Source: Paludibacteraceae bacterium (GTDB taxonomy: Bacteria > Bacteroidota > Bacteroidia > Bacteroidales > Paludibacteraceae). Taken from it: a DNA stretch of 64,000 bases. Positions 18,189-27,301 of this stretch are shown piece after piece. The stretch's first letter is position 1. Each line of letters opens with the position of its first letter. The stretch covers positions 1 to 64,000 of the forward strand of contig JAFVDD010000012.1 in the NCBI GenBank assembly GCA_017478725.1, in the 5' to 3' direction. Made by a program: the position numbers and the translations under genes. The notes below the pieces were generated by a model. It was not told where the DNA came from and ran no database searches. It saw only the letters and a program-made list of their open reading frames with translations.

Positions 18189-21034
18189 ATTTCAGTATTG
18201 CAATTGTTGCAGTCTTGGAACTTAGCCACCAGATTTCTGTCCCCCCATCCGTTGTCCACACGTCCTACCGGGCACCAGAACTTGGTAGCAGCCACCCAGT
18301 CTGTCGGATAGGCAGCCTGTTTGCGCGAATACGGGTGCGTCCATTCATCCGCAACCACTTCGTACTCGGGGTGAGGAGCATTAAGCAGCACATTATCAGT
18401 CTTGTCCGCTTTTCCGCTCTCTATATCGGCAATCTCCTGCCGGATTTGCAGCAGAACATCACAGAAACGGTCGATTTCGATGAGTGATTCACTCTCCGTA
18501 GGCTCAATCATCAGCGTTCCGTGAACGGGGAAGGAGAGCGTCGGCGCATGATAGCCATAGTCCATCAGACGTTTGGCGATATCCGTCTCTGTCACGCCGA
18601 TGCCGTGGAACTGACGGCAGTCGAGAATAAGCTCATGCCCCACCCTGCCGTTCTTGCCGGTATAGACGATGCCGTATGCGTCCTTGAGACGGTGAGCCAT
18701 GTAGTTCGCCGAGAGGATGGCAGCCGCCGTAGCATGACGCAGTCCTTCCTCCCCCATCATGGCAATATAGCCCCAAGAAATGAGAGCCATGTTGGCATTT
18801 CCGTACAGAGCCGAGCTGACACGGTTCTTGTCCTCAGCAGGCAGACATTCCGCCATCGCCTCTGTGCAGCACACGGCTCCTACACCCGGGCCGCCGCCGC
18901 CGTGAGGAGACGCAAACGACTTATGCAGGTTCAGATGGCACACATCGGCGCCTATAAACGCAGGATTAGTCCAACCTATCTGCGCGTTCATGTTCGCGCC
19001 GTCCATATACACATAACCGCCGTTGCCATGGATGGTATCCACCATCTCGCGGATAGACTGCTCGAAAATACCGTGAGTGGAAGGATAGGTAATCATACAT
19101 CCCGCCAACACCTCTTTGTTCTCCTCTGCTTTCTGTTTCCAGTCAGCCAGATCCGTATTGCCCTGCTCGTCGCATTTGACCACGCATGGCACAAAACCGG
19201 CTTGCACACAGGACGCGGGATTCGTACCGTGAGCAGAAGCGGGAATCAGCAGCACATTACGCGCGGCCTGTCCCCTGCGTTTGAGATATTCGCGGATAAC
19301 CACCAGACCTGTGTATTCACCGGCTGCGCCGGAAGTCGGCTGCAGCGTACATGCGTCAAAGCCGGTGATGGCACATAGCTGCTCCTGCAATTCCTCCATA
19401 ACAGTCTGGTAGCCAAGCACCTGCTCGCCCGGTTGCAAGGGATGCACATTCAATGCAGCCGGATATGTCACGGGAATCATGGCAGCCGCCGGATTGAGTT
19501 TCATGGTACACGACCCCAGCGGAATCATACTGGTAGCCAGACTGATGTCTTTTCTGTCCAGACACTTGAGATAGCGCATCATCTCTGTCTCGGTATGGTA
19601 GAGGCGGAACACCTCAGCCTGCATATAATCCACCTCGCGCACGCGGCTCTCGTCAATAGCCCACAGCCCTTCAAACGCATCTTCGTCATCCTCGCAGCAC
19701 GGCATGTTGTTGCTCACTTCCGCAAAAATCTGAATCAACTCGTTCATCTCTGCAAACGAAGTGTCCTCTCCTATAGACAGGCCGACCCATCCCTCCGGAT
19801 TGTAGTAGAAATTGACTCCGCATTCATCGGCCTCTTCTTTCAGGCGCTCTACCCATCCTTCGTCTTCGTCACGGGTAATCTTGAGCGTATCGAAGAACTC
19901 TGCATTCTCCTGATTGTAGCCGTAAGCCTGCAGCATCTCGCTCAAGTACGTAGCCCGCGAATGAATACCTTCTGCAATATGACGGATCCCCTCAGCTCCA
20001 TGATAAACGCCGTACATACCCGCCATCATAGCCGAGAGAGCCTCTGCCGTGCAGATATTCGAAGTAGCACGCTCGCGTTTGATATGCTGTTCGCGCGTCT
20101 GGAGAGCCAAGCGATAGGCAGGATGACCGTATTTGTCTTTGCTCAGGCCGATGATACGTCCCGGCATATCGCGCTTGTACTCGTCGCGCGTAGCCATATA
20201 GCCGGCAGTAGGTCCGCCAAAGCCCATCGGCAGGCCGAAACGCTGCGCTGTTCCGCACATGATATCGGCATCCAGCGGTTTGAGCAAAGCCAACGCCAGC
20301 AGATCTGCCACTACGGTCACTTTCATGCCCGCGGCATGACAGTCTTCGATAAAGGCTTCGTAATCCTCTATCGATCCGTCGCTGTTCGGCCACTGTACCA
20401 GCGCGCCGAAGAACCCGGCAGAAGGTTCAAAATCCGCATAAGAGCCGACTACCAGATCGATGCCCTGACCGGCAGCACGCGTGCGCAGCACACTAAGTGT
20501 GTTCGGCCATATTTTTTCATCCACAAAAACCTTGCTCACGCCTGCTTTCACTTGGTCGCGCGAGCGCAGATTGCGCATCATAGTCACCGCCTCAGCCGCA
20601 GATGTAGCCTCGTCCAACAACGAGCAGTTGGCCAACGGCAGACCGGTGAGGTCACTAACCATCGTCTGGAACACAAACAGCGCTTCCAGGCGGCCCTGGC
20701 TCACTTCCGCCTGGTAGGGCGTATAACTGGTGTACCACACAGGGTTCTCCAGCATGTTGCGGCGTATCACAGCCGGCGTCACGGTGCTATACCATCCGCG
20801 ACCGATGTAATTGCTCACATCCTGGTTAGTGCTGAGAATCACGTTCGACGCTTTCAAATGGGACGGTTCCGTCAAAGGCTCTATCAGATCGACAGGCTTG
20901 TCCAGAATGATGTCCGCAGGCATCGTCTCGTGCATCAACTGATCCATCGACGCAGCGCCGATAGTGTCTAACATTTGTTTTTCGTCTTGCTCCGTAAGGC
21001 CGATATGCCTCTGTTCAAGGTAGTTGTTTTTCAT
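18185..21034 (-). CDS. gcvP: Glycine dehydrogenase (decarboxylating), P protein
   Basis: A full-length 949-residue single-chain P protein of the glycine cleavage system. It uses PLP to decarboxylate glycine and pass the aminomethyl group to lipoylated H protein. The PLP lysine is in HLNLHKSFASPHGGGGPG (Lys705). The start MKNNYLEQRHIGLTEQDEKQML matches the family N-terminus RHIG. Most species with this fused form lack separate gcvPA/PB. No gcvT or gcvH gene is adjacent. It reads from its own promoter and is followed without a gap by two YitT genes. Confidence 0.96.
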   Translation of the reverse strand: MKNNYLEQRHIGLTEQDEKQMLDTIGAASMDQLMHETMPADIILDKPVDLIEPLTEPSHLKASNVILSTNQDVSNYIGRGWYSTVTPAVIRRNMLENPVWYTSYTPYQAEVSQGRLEALFVFQTMVSDLTGLPLANCSLLDEATSAAEAVTMMRNLRSRDQVKAGVSKVFVDEKIWPNTLSVLRTRAAGQGIDLVVGSYADFEPSAGFFGALVQWPNSDGSIEDYEAFIEDCHAAGMKVTVVADLLALALLKPLDADIMCGTAQRFGLPMGFGGPTAGYMATRDEYKRDMPGRIIGLSKDKYGHPAYRLALQTREQHIKRERATSNICTAEALSAMMAGMYGVYHGAEGIRHIAEGIHSRATYLSEMLQAYGYNQENAEFFDTLKITRDEDEGWVERLKEEADECGVNFYYNPEGWVGLSIGEDTSFAEMNELIQIFAEVSNNMPCCEDDEDAFEGLWAIDESRVREVDYMQAEVFRLYHTETEMMRYLKCLDRKDISLATSMIPLGSCTMKLNPAAAMIPVTYPAALNVHPLQPGEQVLGYQTVMEELQEQLCAITGFDACTLQPTSGAAGEYTGLVVIREYLKRRGQAARNVLLIPASAHGTNPASCVQAGFVPCVVKCDEQGNTDLADWKQKAEENKEVLAGCMITYPSTHGIFEQSIREMVDTIHGNGGYVYMDGANMNAQIGWTNPAFIGADVCHLNLHKSFASPHGGGGPGVGAVCCTEAMAECLPAEDKNRVSSALYGNANMALISWGYIAMMGEEGLRHATAAAILSANYMAHRLKDAYGIVYTGKNGRVGHELILDCRQFHGIGVTETDIAKRLMDYGYHAPTLSFPVHGTLMIEPTESESLIEIDRFCDVLLQIRQEIADIESGKADKTDNVLLNAPHPEYEVVADEWTHPYSRKQAAYPTDWVAATKFWCPVGRVDNGWGDRNLVAKFQDCNNCNTEI

Positions 21035-21074
21035 TATTGTTTATTGATTTGATTTTGCAACTATAAATAGCGTA

Positions 21075-21105
21075 CAAAATTACAACTAATTTTGCATACA
21101 TGCAA
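21075..21105 (-). promoter_or_regulatory. gcvP promoter
   Basis: Minus-strand TTG in TTGCATGTATGC, 20 bases, TAATTTTG. The leader to the gcvP ATG is about 40 bp, too short to hold a glycine riboswitch. Confidence 0.75.
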
Positions 21106-21164
21106 GAATATCTTCAATATTTACACATATCTGACTATTTTTCTCAAAAAAAATCTATTTTTAT

Positions 21165-21195
21165 TTGCACAAATGACAAAAATGATATAACTTTG
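21165..21195 (+). promoter_or_regulatory. Promoter of the Crp/Fnr regulator
   Basis: TTG at 21165-21167, 20 bases, TAACTTTG at 21188-21195. The ATG follows 24 bp later. Confidence 0.78.
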
Positions 21196-21219
21196 CAAAA
21201 ATTTTGAGACATCGTATTC

Positions 21220-21915
21220 ATGGCAAAAATGGACGAATGCGCGCCATTGTGGGAGATAAACCCCATATGGGGCACTCTCACAGATGAGCAGAAAGCGACA
21301 CTAAGCAATCAAATTGAGATTGTCCGTTACAAAAAAAACGACATCATTCATTTGGATGGGGATGCGTCGCAGTATATGTGGACACTCATCAGCGGCAAAG
21401 TGCGCATTTACAAAGAAGGTATTGGTCAGCGTCAGCAGATAATCCGTCTGCTGAAGCCTTATGATATTTTCGGTTACCGCGCTGTCATAGCCGGCGAGCC
21501 CTATAACTCCAGTGCCAGCGCTTTCGAGTCGTGCGTGGTGTACCGCCTGAAAGCCGGGTATTTCAATCACCTTGTGCGCGAAAACGGTCAGTTCTGCTAT
21601 GCCATTATGCTGACGATGGCAAAAGATCTGGCTATTTCAGAGATCCGCGCCGTCAATCTCACCCAGAAACATATCCGCGGCCGTTTGGCGGAAGCGCTGC
21701 TCAGCCTGACAGAGAACTATGGTTTCGAGGCAGACGGCAAAACGCTGGCAATGCTCCTTCCGCGCGAAGACCTGGCAAACATGAGCAACATGACCACCAG
21801 CAATGCTATCCGCACGCTGAGCCAGTTTGCCGAGGAGGAACTGGTGGAAGTGGAAGGAAGGCACATCCGCATTCTCAACCGCCGGGAACTGGAACGAATC
21901 TCCCGCTTGGGATAA
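21220..21915 (+). CDS. Crp/Fnr family transcriptional regulator
   Basis: A 231-residue DNA-binding regulator. Residues about 15-120 form a cyclic-nucleotide-binding-like beta roll (YKKNDIIHLDGDASQYMWTLISGKVRIYK), and residues about 150-225 form the winged helix (RGRLAEALLSL; LPREDLANMSNMTTSNAIRTLSQFAEE). No FNR-type cysteine cluster is visible, so an Fe-S sensor is unlikely. Its effector and targets are unknown. It is monocistronic and its stop codon abuts the convergent M23 gene with no gap. Confidence 0.9.
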   Translation: MAKMDECAPLWEINPIWGTLTDEQKATLSNQIEIVRYKKNDIIHLDGDASQYMWTLISGKVRIYKEGIGQRQQIIRLLKPYDIFGYRAVIAGEPYNSSASAFESCVVYRLKAGYFNHLVRENGQFCYAIMLTMAKDLAISEIRAVNLTQKHIRGRLAEALLSLTENYGFEADGKTLAMLLPREDLANMSNMTTSNAIRTLSQFAEEELVEVEGRHIRILNRRELERISRLG

Positions 21916-22896
21916 TCAATCCAGCATGTTGCCCATGTTGCTGGACAGCTGTACCATTTTGTCGTACTCCTCGGGATTCAAGTCGTAGAAATAAAAATTG
22001 CGCGGATCAATGGCCTTGCCGTTGTAATGCACCTCATAATGCACGTGCGGGCCGGTGGATTTGCCGGTATTTCCCACCAGCGCAATCACATCACCGCGTT
22101 TCACCCGCTGGCCCTTTTTGGCTATGATCTTATAGCAATGCGCGTAGCGTGTCGAATAGCCGAAACCGTGATCTATCTCCACGGTCTCGCCATACCCCTG
22201 CCGCCAACCTGTAAAAGTGACCGTACCGTTGCCGGTAGCGAAGATATCGGTGCCTATCGGTGCCGAGAAATCCATGCCGCTGTGGAAACGGCGTACATGA
22301 TAGACAGGGTCGATGCGCCAGCCGTAACCCGAGGCCATTCGTTTGAGGTCTTTGTTCAACACCGGCTGGATGGCCGGAATATTTTCCATTTTAACCTCCT
22401 GGGTTTTCACCATTTGCAGGATTTCATCGTACGACTTGGCTTGTACGTACAGCTCTTTCTCCAGCACATCCACTTTGCGCTGGACGTCTGCTGTCAACTG
22501 GGTATTGGTCATCCGTGCCAGAGAGTCGTAGTAGGAGATCTGCCGGGTGGCTCCCAGGCGGACGTTTAACGGTATAGGCTCTGCGCCAAGAATGGCGCGG
22601 TACAGATTATCATCGCGCTGCGACATGTCGCTCATCACCACCTGCATCTGATCCACCTGACGCTCCATCAGCTGGAGTTGCGCATTCAGGTTCTTGTTCT
22701 GCTGTATCAACGATGCCTCACGCGGGGAAGGGAAGAAATAGAAGAACACCAGGAAGAACACTACTCCCAGACTGATTCCTCCGAACAGATAGCGGCCGGT
22801 ACGGCGCATCCAATATCGCAAATCATATTCCACACGCTCCAATTCCAAGGTCTCAGGATTGATGCGATAGCGTCTTTTGTTGATTGTCTTTGTCAT
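21916..22896 (-). CDS. M23 family metallopeptidase (cell-wall hydrolase)
   Basis: A 326-residue membrane-anchored peptidase starting at ATG 22896 (MTKTINKRRYRI). One hydrophobic segment (YLFGGISLGVVFFLVFFYF, near 37-55) is followed by a coiled coil and a C-terminal LytM/M23 domain. The zinc ligands are visible in HSGMDFSAP (His and Asp) and GPHVHYEVHYNG (HxH). It probably cuts peptide cross-links in the periplasm or regulates an amidase; the coiled coil is typical of divisome-linked LytM proteins. Its ATG overlaps the stop of the preceding radical SAM gene by 4 bp. Confidence 0.9.
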   Translation of the reverse strand: MTKTINKRRYRINPETLELERVEYDLRYWMRRTGRYLFGGISLGVVFFLVFFYFFPSPREASLIQQNKNLNAQLQLMERQVDQMQVVMSDMSQRDDNLYRAILGAEPIPLNVRLGATRQISYYDSLARMTNTQLTADVQRKVDVLEKELYVQAKSYDEILQMVKTQEVKMENIPAIQPVLNKDLKRMASGYGWRIDPVYHVRRFHSGMDFSAPIGTDIFATGNGTVTFTGWRQGYGETVEIDHGFGYSTRYAHCYKIIAKKGQRVKRGDVIALVGNTGKSTGPHVHYEVHYNGKAIDPRNFYFYDLNPEEYDKMVQLSSNMGNMLD

Positions 22897-24599
22897 TTTT
22901 TCCACCAGAAAAAGTATTGGTTTTGTTGTTTTTTCTCTTGTGCGCTGCGTGCCACATACACTTTTTGCCCCGTATAAGGATTGATGCCTGTGCAAAACAT
23001 CGTTGTGGAAAGGGTCATCGGCGTGGGGGTGAAATCCTGCACTTGTTCGGGGCGGTAGTGCATTTTTTGGGTTTCATGCGCCAGCATCCGCATGTCGGCG
23101 TTCGTACAGCCCGGATGCGAGGAGATGAAATAGGGAATCAGCTGTTGGTGCATGTCAGCCTCCCTGTTGATACGCAGGAACAAGTCCCGGAAACGCATAT
23201 AATGTTCCCACCCCGGTTTGCGCATCAGCCTGAGCACGCTGTCCGAGCAATGCTCCGGCGCCACTTTCAACCGTCCTGACACATGGCGCGTAATCAACTG
23301 CCGCGCATATTCGTCGCTCATCAGGTCATAGCGGATACCTGATCCCACAAACGCATGCTTCACATACGGCAATTTATCCACCGTGCGGTATATATCCAGC
23401 ACGGGTGCAAAATCCTGATTCAGGTTCTTGCATATATTCGGCTGCAGGCAGCTGGCGCGCGCGCATTTCTCGCATATACTCCTGTCCTTGCCGTGCATGC
23501 CGTACATGTTAGCCGACGGACCGCCCAAATCGCTGATTACCCCGTGCCATTCCGGCAGGTCTTTGAGTTTGGCTATCTGCCTGAGGATGGATTCCTTGCT
23601 ACGGCAGACTATCTGCTTGCCCTGATGGGCGGAGATGGTGCAGAACGAGCAGCCGCCGAAACACCCTCTGTGCATACATACCGACCACCGGATCATCTCG
23701 TAGGCAGGAATACGTTTGTCCTTGTATTTGGGATGCGGCATATATTGGTACGGCAGGTCGAACACCGCGTCCAGTTCTTCGGTCGTCATCGGCGGGTAAG
23801 AGGGATTGACCACCACAAATCGCTTTCCTGTCGGCTGTACGAGGGTTGTCTGGTGAATCTTGTTCGACTCCAGCTCTATCAGCCGGAAGTTCTCGGCATG
23901 CTTGCGTTTGTCTTGGACAGCCTCCTCATACGACGCCAGGCGAATGGCGTCTGACGGTATATCCCTCTCATCATCAGTCACATAAGCCGTCTGCGGAATA
24001 GAATGCCATGCTTCCTTCGTACATCGTACATCGTTTCTTCGTACATCAGCTATCTCCGTCATCGCTTTCTCCCCCATTCCATAGACCAGCAGATCCGCGC
24101 CGCTGTCTATCAGGATGGACGGCATGATCTTGTCCGACCAATAGTCGTAATGAGCAAGCCGCCGCATGGAAGCCTCGATGCCTCCGATCACCACCGGCAC
24201 ATCGGGGAAATGCTGTTTGAGTATCCGGGTGTATGTGATGGTGCAGTAATCGGGTCGTGCTCCTGCCCTGCCCTCCGGCGTGTAGGCATCATCCGACCGC
24301 CTGCGCCGTGCCGCGGTGTAATGGTTCACCATCGAGTCCATCGAACCGGCAGTAATACAGAAGAAAAGCCGCGGTCTGCCCAGTTTGGTAAAATCGCGAT
24401 GATCCCCGCGCCAGTCGGGTTGCGGCACGACGGCTACACGATAACCGGCAGCCTCCAGCGTGCGGCCTATGACGGCTACGCCGAAGGAGGGATGGTCGAT
24501 ATACGCGTCACCGGAGAAAAGGATAATATCCGCTTCCTCCCATCCGCGCAATTCCAGTTCCTTCTTGGTTGTCGGCAAATATAGCTTTAAATCAATCAA
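22893..24599 (-). CDS. YgiQ family radical SAM protein
   Basis: A 568-residue radical SAM protein. The start is TTG at 24599, overlapping dnaX by 8 bp; no in-frame ATG precedes the conserved YLPTTKKELELRGW. The domains are a cobalamin-like N-terminal part (DIILFSGDAYIDHPSFGVAVIGRTLE) and a radical SAM core with the three cluster cysteines in CMHRGCFGGCSFC. The reaction is unknown for the family. One segment near residues 183-196 (VRRNDVRCTK) is encoded by a short dispersed DNA repeat and is probably a recent in-frame insert in a surface loop. Confidence 0.9.
   Translation of the reverse strand: MIDLKLYLPTTKKELELRGWEEADIILFSGDAYIDHPSFGVAVIGRTLEAAGYRVAVVPQPDWRGDHRDFTKLGRPRLFFCITAGSMDSMVNHYTAARRRRSDDAYTPEGRAGARPDYCTITYTRILKQHFPDVPVVIGGIEASMRRLAHYDYWSDKIMPSILIDSGADLLVYGMGEKAMTEIADVRRNDVRCTKEAWHSIPQTAYVTDDERDIPSDAIRLASYEEAVQDKRKHAENFRLIELESNKIHQTTLVQPTGKRFVVVNPSYPPMTTEELDAVFDLPYQYMPHPKYKDKRIPAYEMIRWSVCMHRGCFGGCSFCTISAHQGKQIVCRSKESILRQIAKLKDLPEWHGVISDLGGPSANMYGMHGKDRSICEKCARASCLQPNICKNLNQDFAPVLDIYRTVDKLPYVKHAFVGSGIRYDLMSDEYARQLITRHVSGRLKVAPEHCSDSVLRLMRKPGWEHYMRFRDLFLRINREADMHQQLIPYFISSHPGCTNADMRMLAHETQKMHYRPEQVQDFTPTPMTLSTTMFCTGINPYTGQKVYVARSAQEKKQQNQYFFWWKK
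24014..24047. repeat. Dispersed CCTTCGTACAT element, copy 2 (inside the YgiQ-type gene)
   Basis: CCTTCGTACATCGTACAT, a few bases, then CTTCGTACAT. It is in frame and adds about 11 residues to the radical SAM protein. Confidence 0.85.
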
Positions 24600-26322
24600 T
24601 CTGCAATTCCAGTTTATCCTTCAGCAACTGCACGGCAGGGTTTTGCTCTGCCATCAGTTTGTATTTCTCCTCCGCCGTAAATGCCATCTGTGCCTCGTCG
24701 TATTGCGCCAAAGTCAGCCGTATCTGCAGCATGGTGTTATGCAAGACGCCGTGCAGTTCTTTGAGCAAATGCGGCAGTGCTTTGTGCATCTGTGCCAACT
24801 GCCACGGGTTGGGCATTTGTATCTCCGCCACGTTCTCTTCTACCATGCGCGGCGAATAATCTACTATCAGCTGTACCAGACGCGGTTCCTCTTTGTGAGT
24901 GCGGCTCAGACCAACCCACGCGTCTTTCAGTTGGTCAGCCGTAAAAGGGCTGTTTTGAGGTGTCTGCGGTGCTGCCGCCGGGTCGGGTTGGGGAGCAGCC
25001 GGAGTGTTCTTTTTCAGCCCCAGGCCCAATCCTACAGAAGGTATCTTGATAGCAGCGGGAGCAGGAGCAGGAGCAGCAGCGGGAGCAGGAGCAGGAGCAC
25101 TTGCGGAAGCTGCAGGCGCAGCCTGGCTCACCGGCGCAGCCTGCGGCTTGGGCTGTACAGGCGCTTGCTGAACAGGTGCTTTTGGCGCTGCCTGCTGCAC
25201 GGGCGTTTGCTGCACAGGCACTTGCTGCGGGACGCCTAATTGGCACAGTTTGACCAGCGCCAGCTCTACCGTCAGGCGTTTGTTGCGCGCTGTGCGGTAG
25301 TTGATGTCGCAGGTGTTTATGATATCCAGCGCCTGAAACAGCCATATCGGCGTACACAACTGCGCCTGCGCCACATAGCGCCGGCGGAACGCATCGCTGG
25401 TCTCCAGCAGCACGGCAGTCTGCGCATCTTTGCTCACCAGCACGTCACGCAGGTGCTGTGCCAAGCCTGTTACGAAATGTCCGGCATCAAATCCGTGCGC
25501 CAGCACATCGTTCAGCAGCAGCAAGGCCTGACTCACGTCGTGCCTGAGCGCATGTTCCACCAGCCGGAAATAGTAATCCGTATCCAGCACATTCAGCACT
25601 TCGATGGTGCGTTCGTACGTAATCTCGCTGCCGCAGAAAGCAACCAGCTGGTCAAAGATGGACAACGCGTCGCGCATACCGCCGTCGGCTTTCTGCGCCA
25701 CCACATTGAGTGCTTCTTCGCTGACTGTGATGCCTTCGTTTTGCGCCACATGCTGCAGGTAGGCTATCGTGTCCTGAATCGTTATCCGGCTGAAGTCATA
25801 CACCTGGCACCGGCTCAGGATAGTCGGCAGCACCTTGTGTTTCTCCGTGGTGGCAAGAATGAAGACAGCATATGAAGGCGGTTCCTCCAAGGTCTTCAGC
25901 AGCGCGTTGAACGCACCGGCAGAGAGCATATGCACCTCATCGATGATATACACCGAGTACTTGCCTATCTGCGGCGGGATACGCACCTGATCAATCAGCG
26001 AACGGATATCTTCCACGGAGTTGTTGCTCGCGGCATCCAGCTCATGGATATTGAACGACCGCTGCTCGTTGAAAGCACGGCAGCTCTCGCACTCGTTGCA
26101 CGCGTCGTAGCCGTTCTGCGGATTCAGACAGTTGATGGTCTTGGCGAAAATACGCGCGCAGGTGGTCTTGCCTACTCCGCGCGGACCGCAGAAGAGATAC
26201 GCATGCGCCAGGTGGTTCTGGCGGATGGCGTTCTGCAGCGTCCGGGTCAAAGCCTGCTGACCTACTACAGATTCAAAGGTCTGCGGTCTGTACTTGCGCG
26301 CTGATACAATGTAGTTTTCCAT
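24592..26322 (-). CDS. dnaX: DNA polymerase III subunit gamma/tau
   Basis: A 576-residue clamp-loader ATPase. Visible: Walker A GPRGVGKT at 46-53, a zinc module with Cys65, 75, 78 and 81, Walker B DEVH at 128-131, and the sensor region (CQVYDFSRI). Residues about 385-470 are a Pro/Ala/Gln linker, and the last 100 residues correspond to the tau-specific part. The gene follows the Sfp-type gene by 2 bp. I saw no clear slippery stretch for programmed frameshifting, so gamma may not be made separately. Confidence 0.94.
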   Translation of the reverse strand: MENYIVSARKYRPQTFESVVGQQALTRTLQNAIRQNHLAHAYLFCGPRGVGKTTCARIFAKTINCLNPQNGYDACNECESCRAFNEQRSFNIHELDAASNNSVEDIRSLIDQVRIPPQIGKYSVYIIDEVHMLSAGAFNALLKTLEEPPSYAVFILATTEKHKVLPTILSRCQVYDFSRITIQDTIAYLQHVAQNEGITVSEEALNVVAQKADGGMRDALSIFDQLVAFCGSEITYERTIEVLNVLDTDYYFRLVEHALRHDVSQALLLLNDVLAHGFDAGHFVTGLAQHLRDVLVSKDAQTAVLLETSDAFRRRYVAQAQLCTPIWLFQALDIINTCDINYRTARNKRLTVELALVKLCQLGVPQQVPVQQTPVQQAAPKAPVQQAPVQPKPQAAPVSQAAPAASASAPAPAPAAAPAPAPAAIKIPSVGLGLGLKKNTPAAPQPDPAAAPQTPQNSPFTADQLKDAWVGLSRTHKEEPRLVQLIVDYSPRMVEENVAEIQMPNPWQLAQMHKALPHLLKELHGVLHNTMLQIRLTLAQYDEAQMAFTAEEKYKLMAEQNPAVQLLKDKLELQID

Positions 26323-26324
26323 AT

Positions 26325-26921
26325 TTATTGTGTAGTTGCTATGCTATATATATAGTGGTCGGTTTCGATGGTTTGCACCTTTCCTTCAAAACTTGTCAAA
26401 GCGTGTTGCAGGGGCTCAAAACCCTCTATTCCGGTACCTATACATTTCAAAACCGCCTCTTTTTGCGTCCATAGGCGCGTGAAACACCGGTTGCTGTCCT
26501 CTGCGCCGAATATCTCCGCTTGCTCCGCCTCATTCATCGTACGCACAATCAAATCGCGGTCGGCGCGCCGGATGCCTTCTATGTCGATGCCGACAGGTTT
26601 GTCATCAACAGCCACGGCTATCCCTTCTTTGCAATGACTGATGTTGAAATACGGCAATTCCGCTCCTTCGTACATCGTACATCCATCCTTCGTACATAAA
26701 TACGGTTTCCCGTGCTCATTGTATGCCCATTCGCCCGTTCGCCATTCGCCGTTCTCCATTATCTGCTGCAGCATCAACCAACTCTTCAGACAGCAGAACT
26801 GCCCGAGCGTGTGCTTGTAGCGGAGCGCCTGTTCCCTCCGCCCGGGAGTGACGAGCGGCAGCATGCGCGCCACCTCCTGCTCCGTCGCACGGCTCATATC
26901 ATCAAAAACAAGCACTTTCAT
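26325..26921 (-). CDS. 4'-phosphopantetheinyl transferase (Sfp family)
   Basis: A 198-residue enzyme that moves phosphopantetheine from CoA to a carrier protein. The metal-binding and catalytic residues are visible: VGIDIEGI (Asp113, Glu115) and WTQKEAVLK (Lys154, Glu155); the CoA-contact motif FNISHCKEGIAVAV is at 92-105. Two short in-frame repeat tracts lie just before these motifs: ENGEWRTGEWAYN (56-68) and LCTKDGCTMYEG (75-86), each encoded by word repeats. They enlarge a variable surface region. It leads a four-gene run to the M23 gene. Confidence 0.88.
   Translation of the reverse strand: MKVLVFDDMSRATEQEVARMLPLVTPGRREQALRYKHTLGQFCCLKSWLMLQQIMENGEWRTGEWAYNEHGKPYLCTKDGCTMYEGAELPYFNISHCKEGIAVAVDDKPVGIDIEGIRRADRDLIVRTMNEAEQAEIFGAEDSNRCFTRLWTQKEAVLKCIGTGIEGFEPLQHALTSFEGKVQTIETDHYIYSIATTQ
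26665..26700. repeat. Dispersed CCTTCGTACAT element, copy 3 (inside the Sfp-type gene)
   Basis: CCTTCGTACATCGTACAT, 4 bp, CCTTCGTACAT. Same layout and orientation as the other two copies, here coding for residues about 75-86. Confidence 0.85.
26725..26760. repeat. TTCGCC word repeat inside the Sfp-type gene
   Basis: Six-base words on GCCATTCGCC and GCCCGTTCGCC. Similar words occur at 42809 and 61408. Confidence 0.75.
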
Positions 26922-26942
26922 CAGTCAACACCTTTGCCGCTG

Positions 26943-26973
26943 CAAAGGTACTACAAATTTTTGACATATGCAA
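26943..26973 (-). promoter_or_regulatory. Promoter of the Sfp-dnaX-YgiQ-M23 run
   Basis: Minus-strand TTG, 20 bases, TACCTTTG; 21 bp before the ATG. Confidence 0.75.
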
Positions 26974-27002
26974 AAAAAAGTGCCCGGAAGGACACTTTTT
27001 TT
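26973..27002 (-). terminator. Intrinsic terminator hairpin
   Basis: Arms AAAAAAAGTG and CACTTTTTTT with a 10-nt loop. It can terminate transcripts entering from the right before the Sfp promoter, insulating it. Confidence 0.6.
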
Positions 27003-27006
27003 GGGC

Positions 27007-27050
27007 TATCAGCCTTCTGACGGCTGAAGGCTAAAGGCTGAAGGCTGAAC
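27007..27050. repeat. GGCTGAAGGCTAAAGG word repeat
   Basis: Four to five GGCTGAA or GGCTAAA units. The 380-bp gap 26922-27301 holds this, a terminator, a second repeat (27132) and two promoters, but no convincing gene. Confidence 0.8.
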
Positions 27051-27131
27051 GTGGTGTAGGTGTTCTGCGTCTCTTCGCGCCTGTTCTTTGTTGTCATAAT
27101 CATCTCATTTTCATTGGTTTAATAATAGGTT

Positions 27132-27182
27132 ATCGGGGGCATCTCGGACTCGCATCGGACTCACATCGGAGGCAACTCGGAT
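27132..27182. repeat. CATCGGACTC word repeat
   Basis: Four imperfect units of about 11 bp (CATCTCGGACTC, CATCGGACTC, CATCGGAGG) ahead of the toxin-antitoxin promoter. Confidence 0.75.
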
Positions 27183-27243
27183 AAAAACAATCGGCTTTTT
27201 GCCCAAAAATTTGGCATTCGTGCGGATTTTTTTGCTATTGCGC

Positions 27244-27274
27244 TTGCGTATGTCGAAAAAAAGTTGTAACTTTG
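27244..27274 (+). promoter_or_regulatory. Promoter of the toxin-antitoxin pair
   Basis: TTG at 27244-27246, 20 bases, TAACTTTG at 27267-27274. The ATG follows at 27302. Confidence 0.78.
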
Positions 27275-27301
27275 TGCCGAAAAACAGAATTAATCATTAT
27301 T

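Noticed and set aside
18215..20971. Long open frames on the plus strand opposite gcvP
   Set aside because: They mirror a confident, full-length gene on the minus strand, have no family motif and no promoter. They reflect codon bias.
21035..21219. Glycine riboswitch upstream of gcvP
   Set aside because: The gcvP promoter lies about 40 bp from the start codon, which leaves no room for the aptamer in the leader.
24592..26322. Programmed frameshift making the gamma form of DnaX
   Set aside because: I could not find a strong slippery heptamer with a following stem-loop at a suitable position.
26922..27301. tRNA or rRNA genes in intergenic gaps
   Set aside because: None of the longer gaps shows a cloverleaf with a TTC-loop box or an rRNA core sequence; this gap holds repeats, a terminator and promoters.
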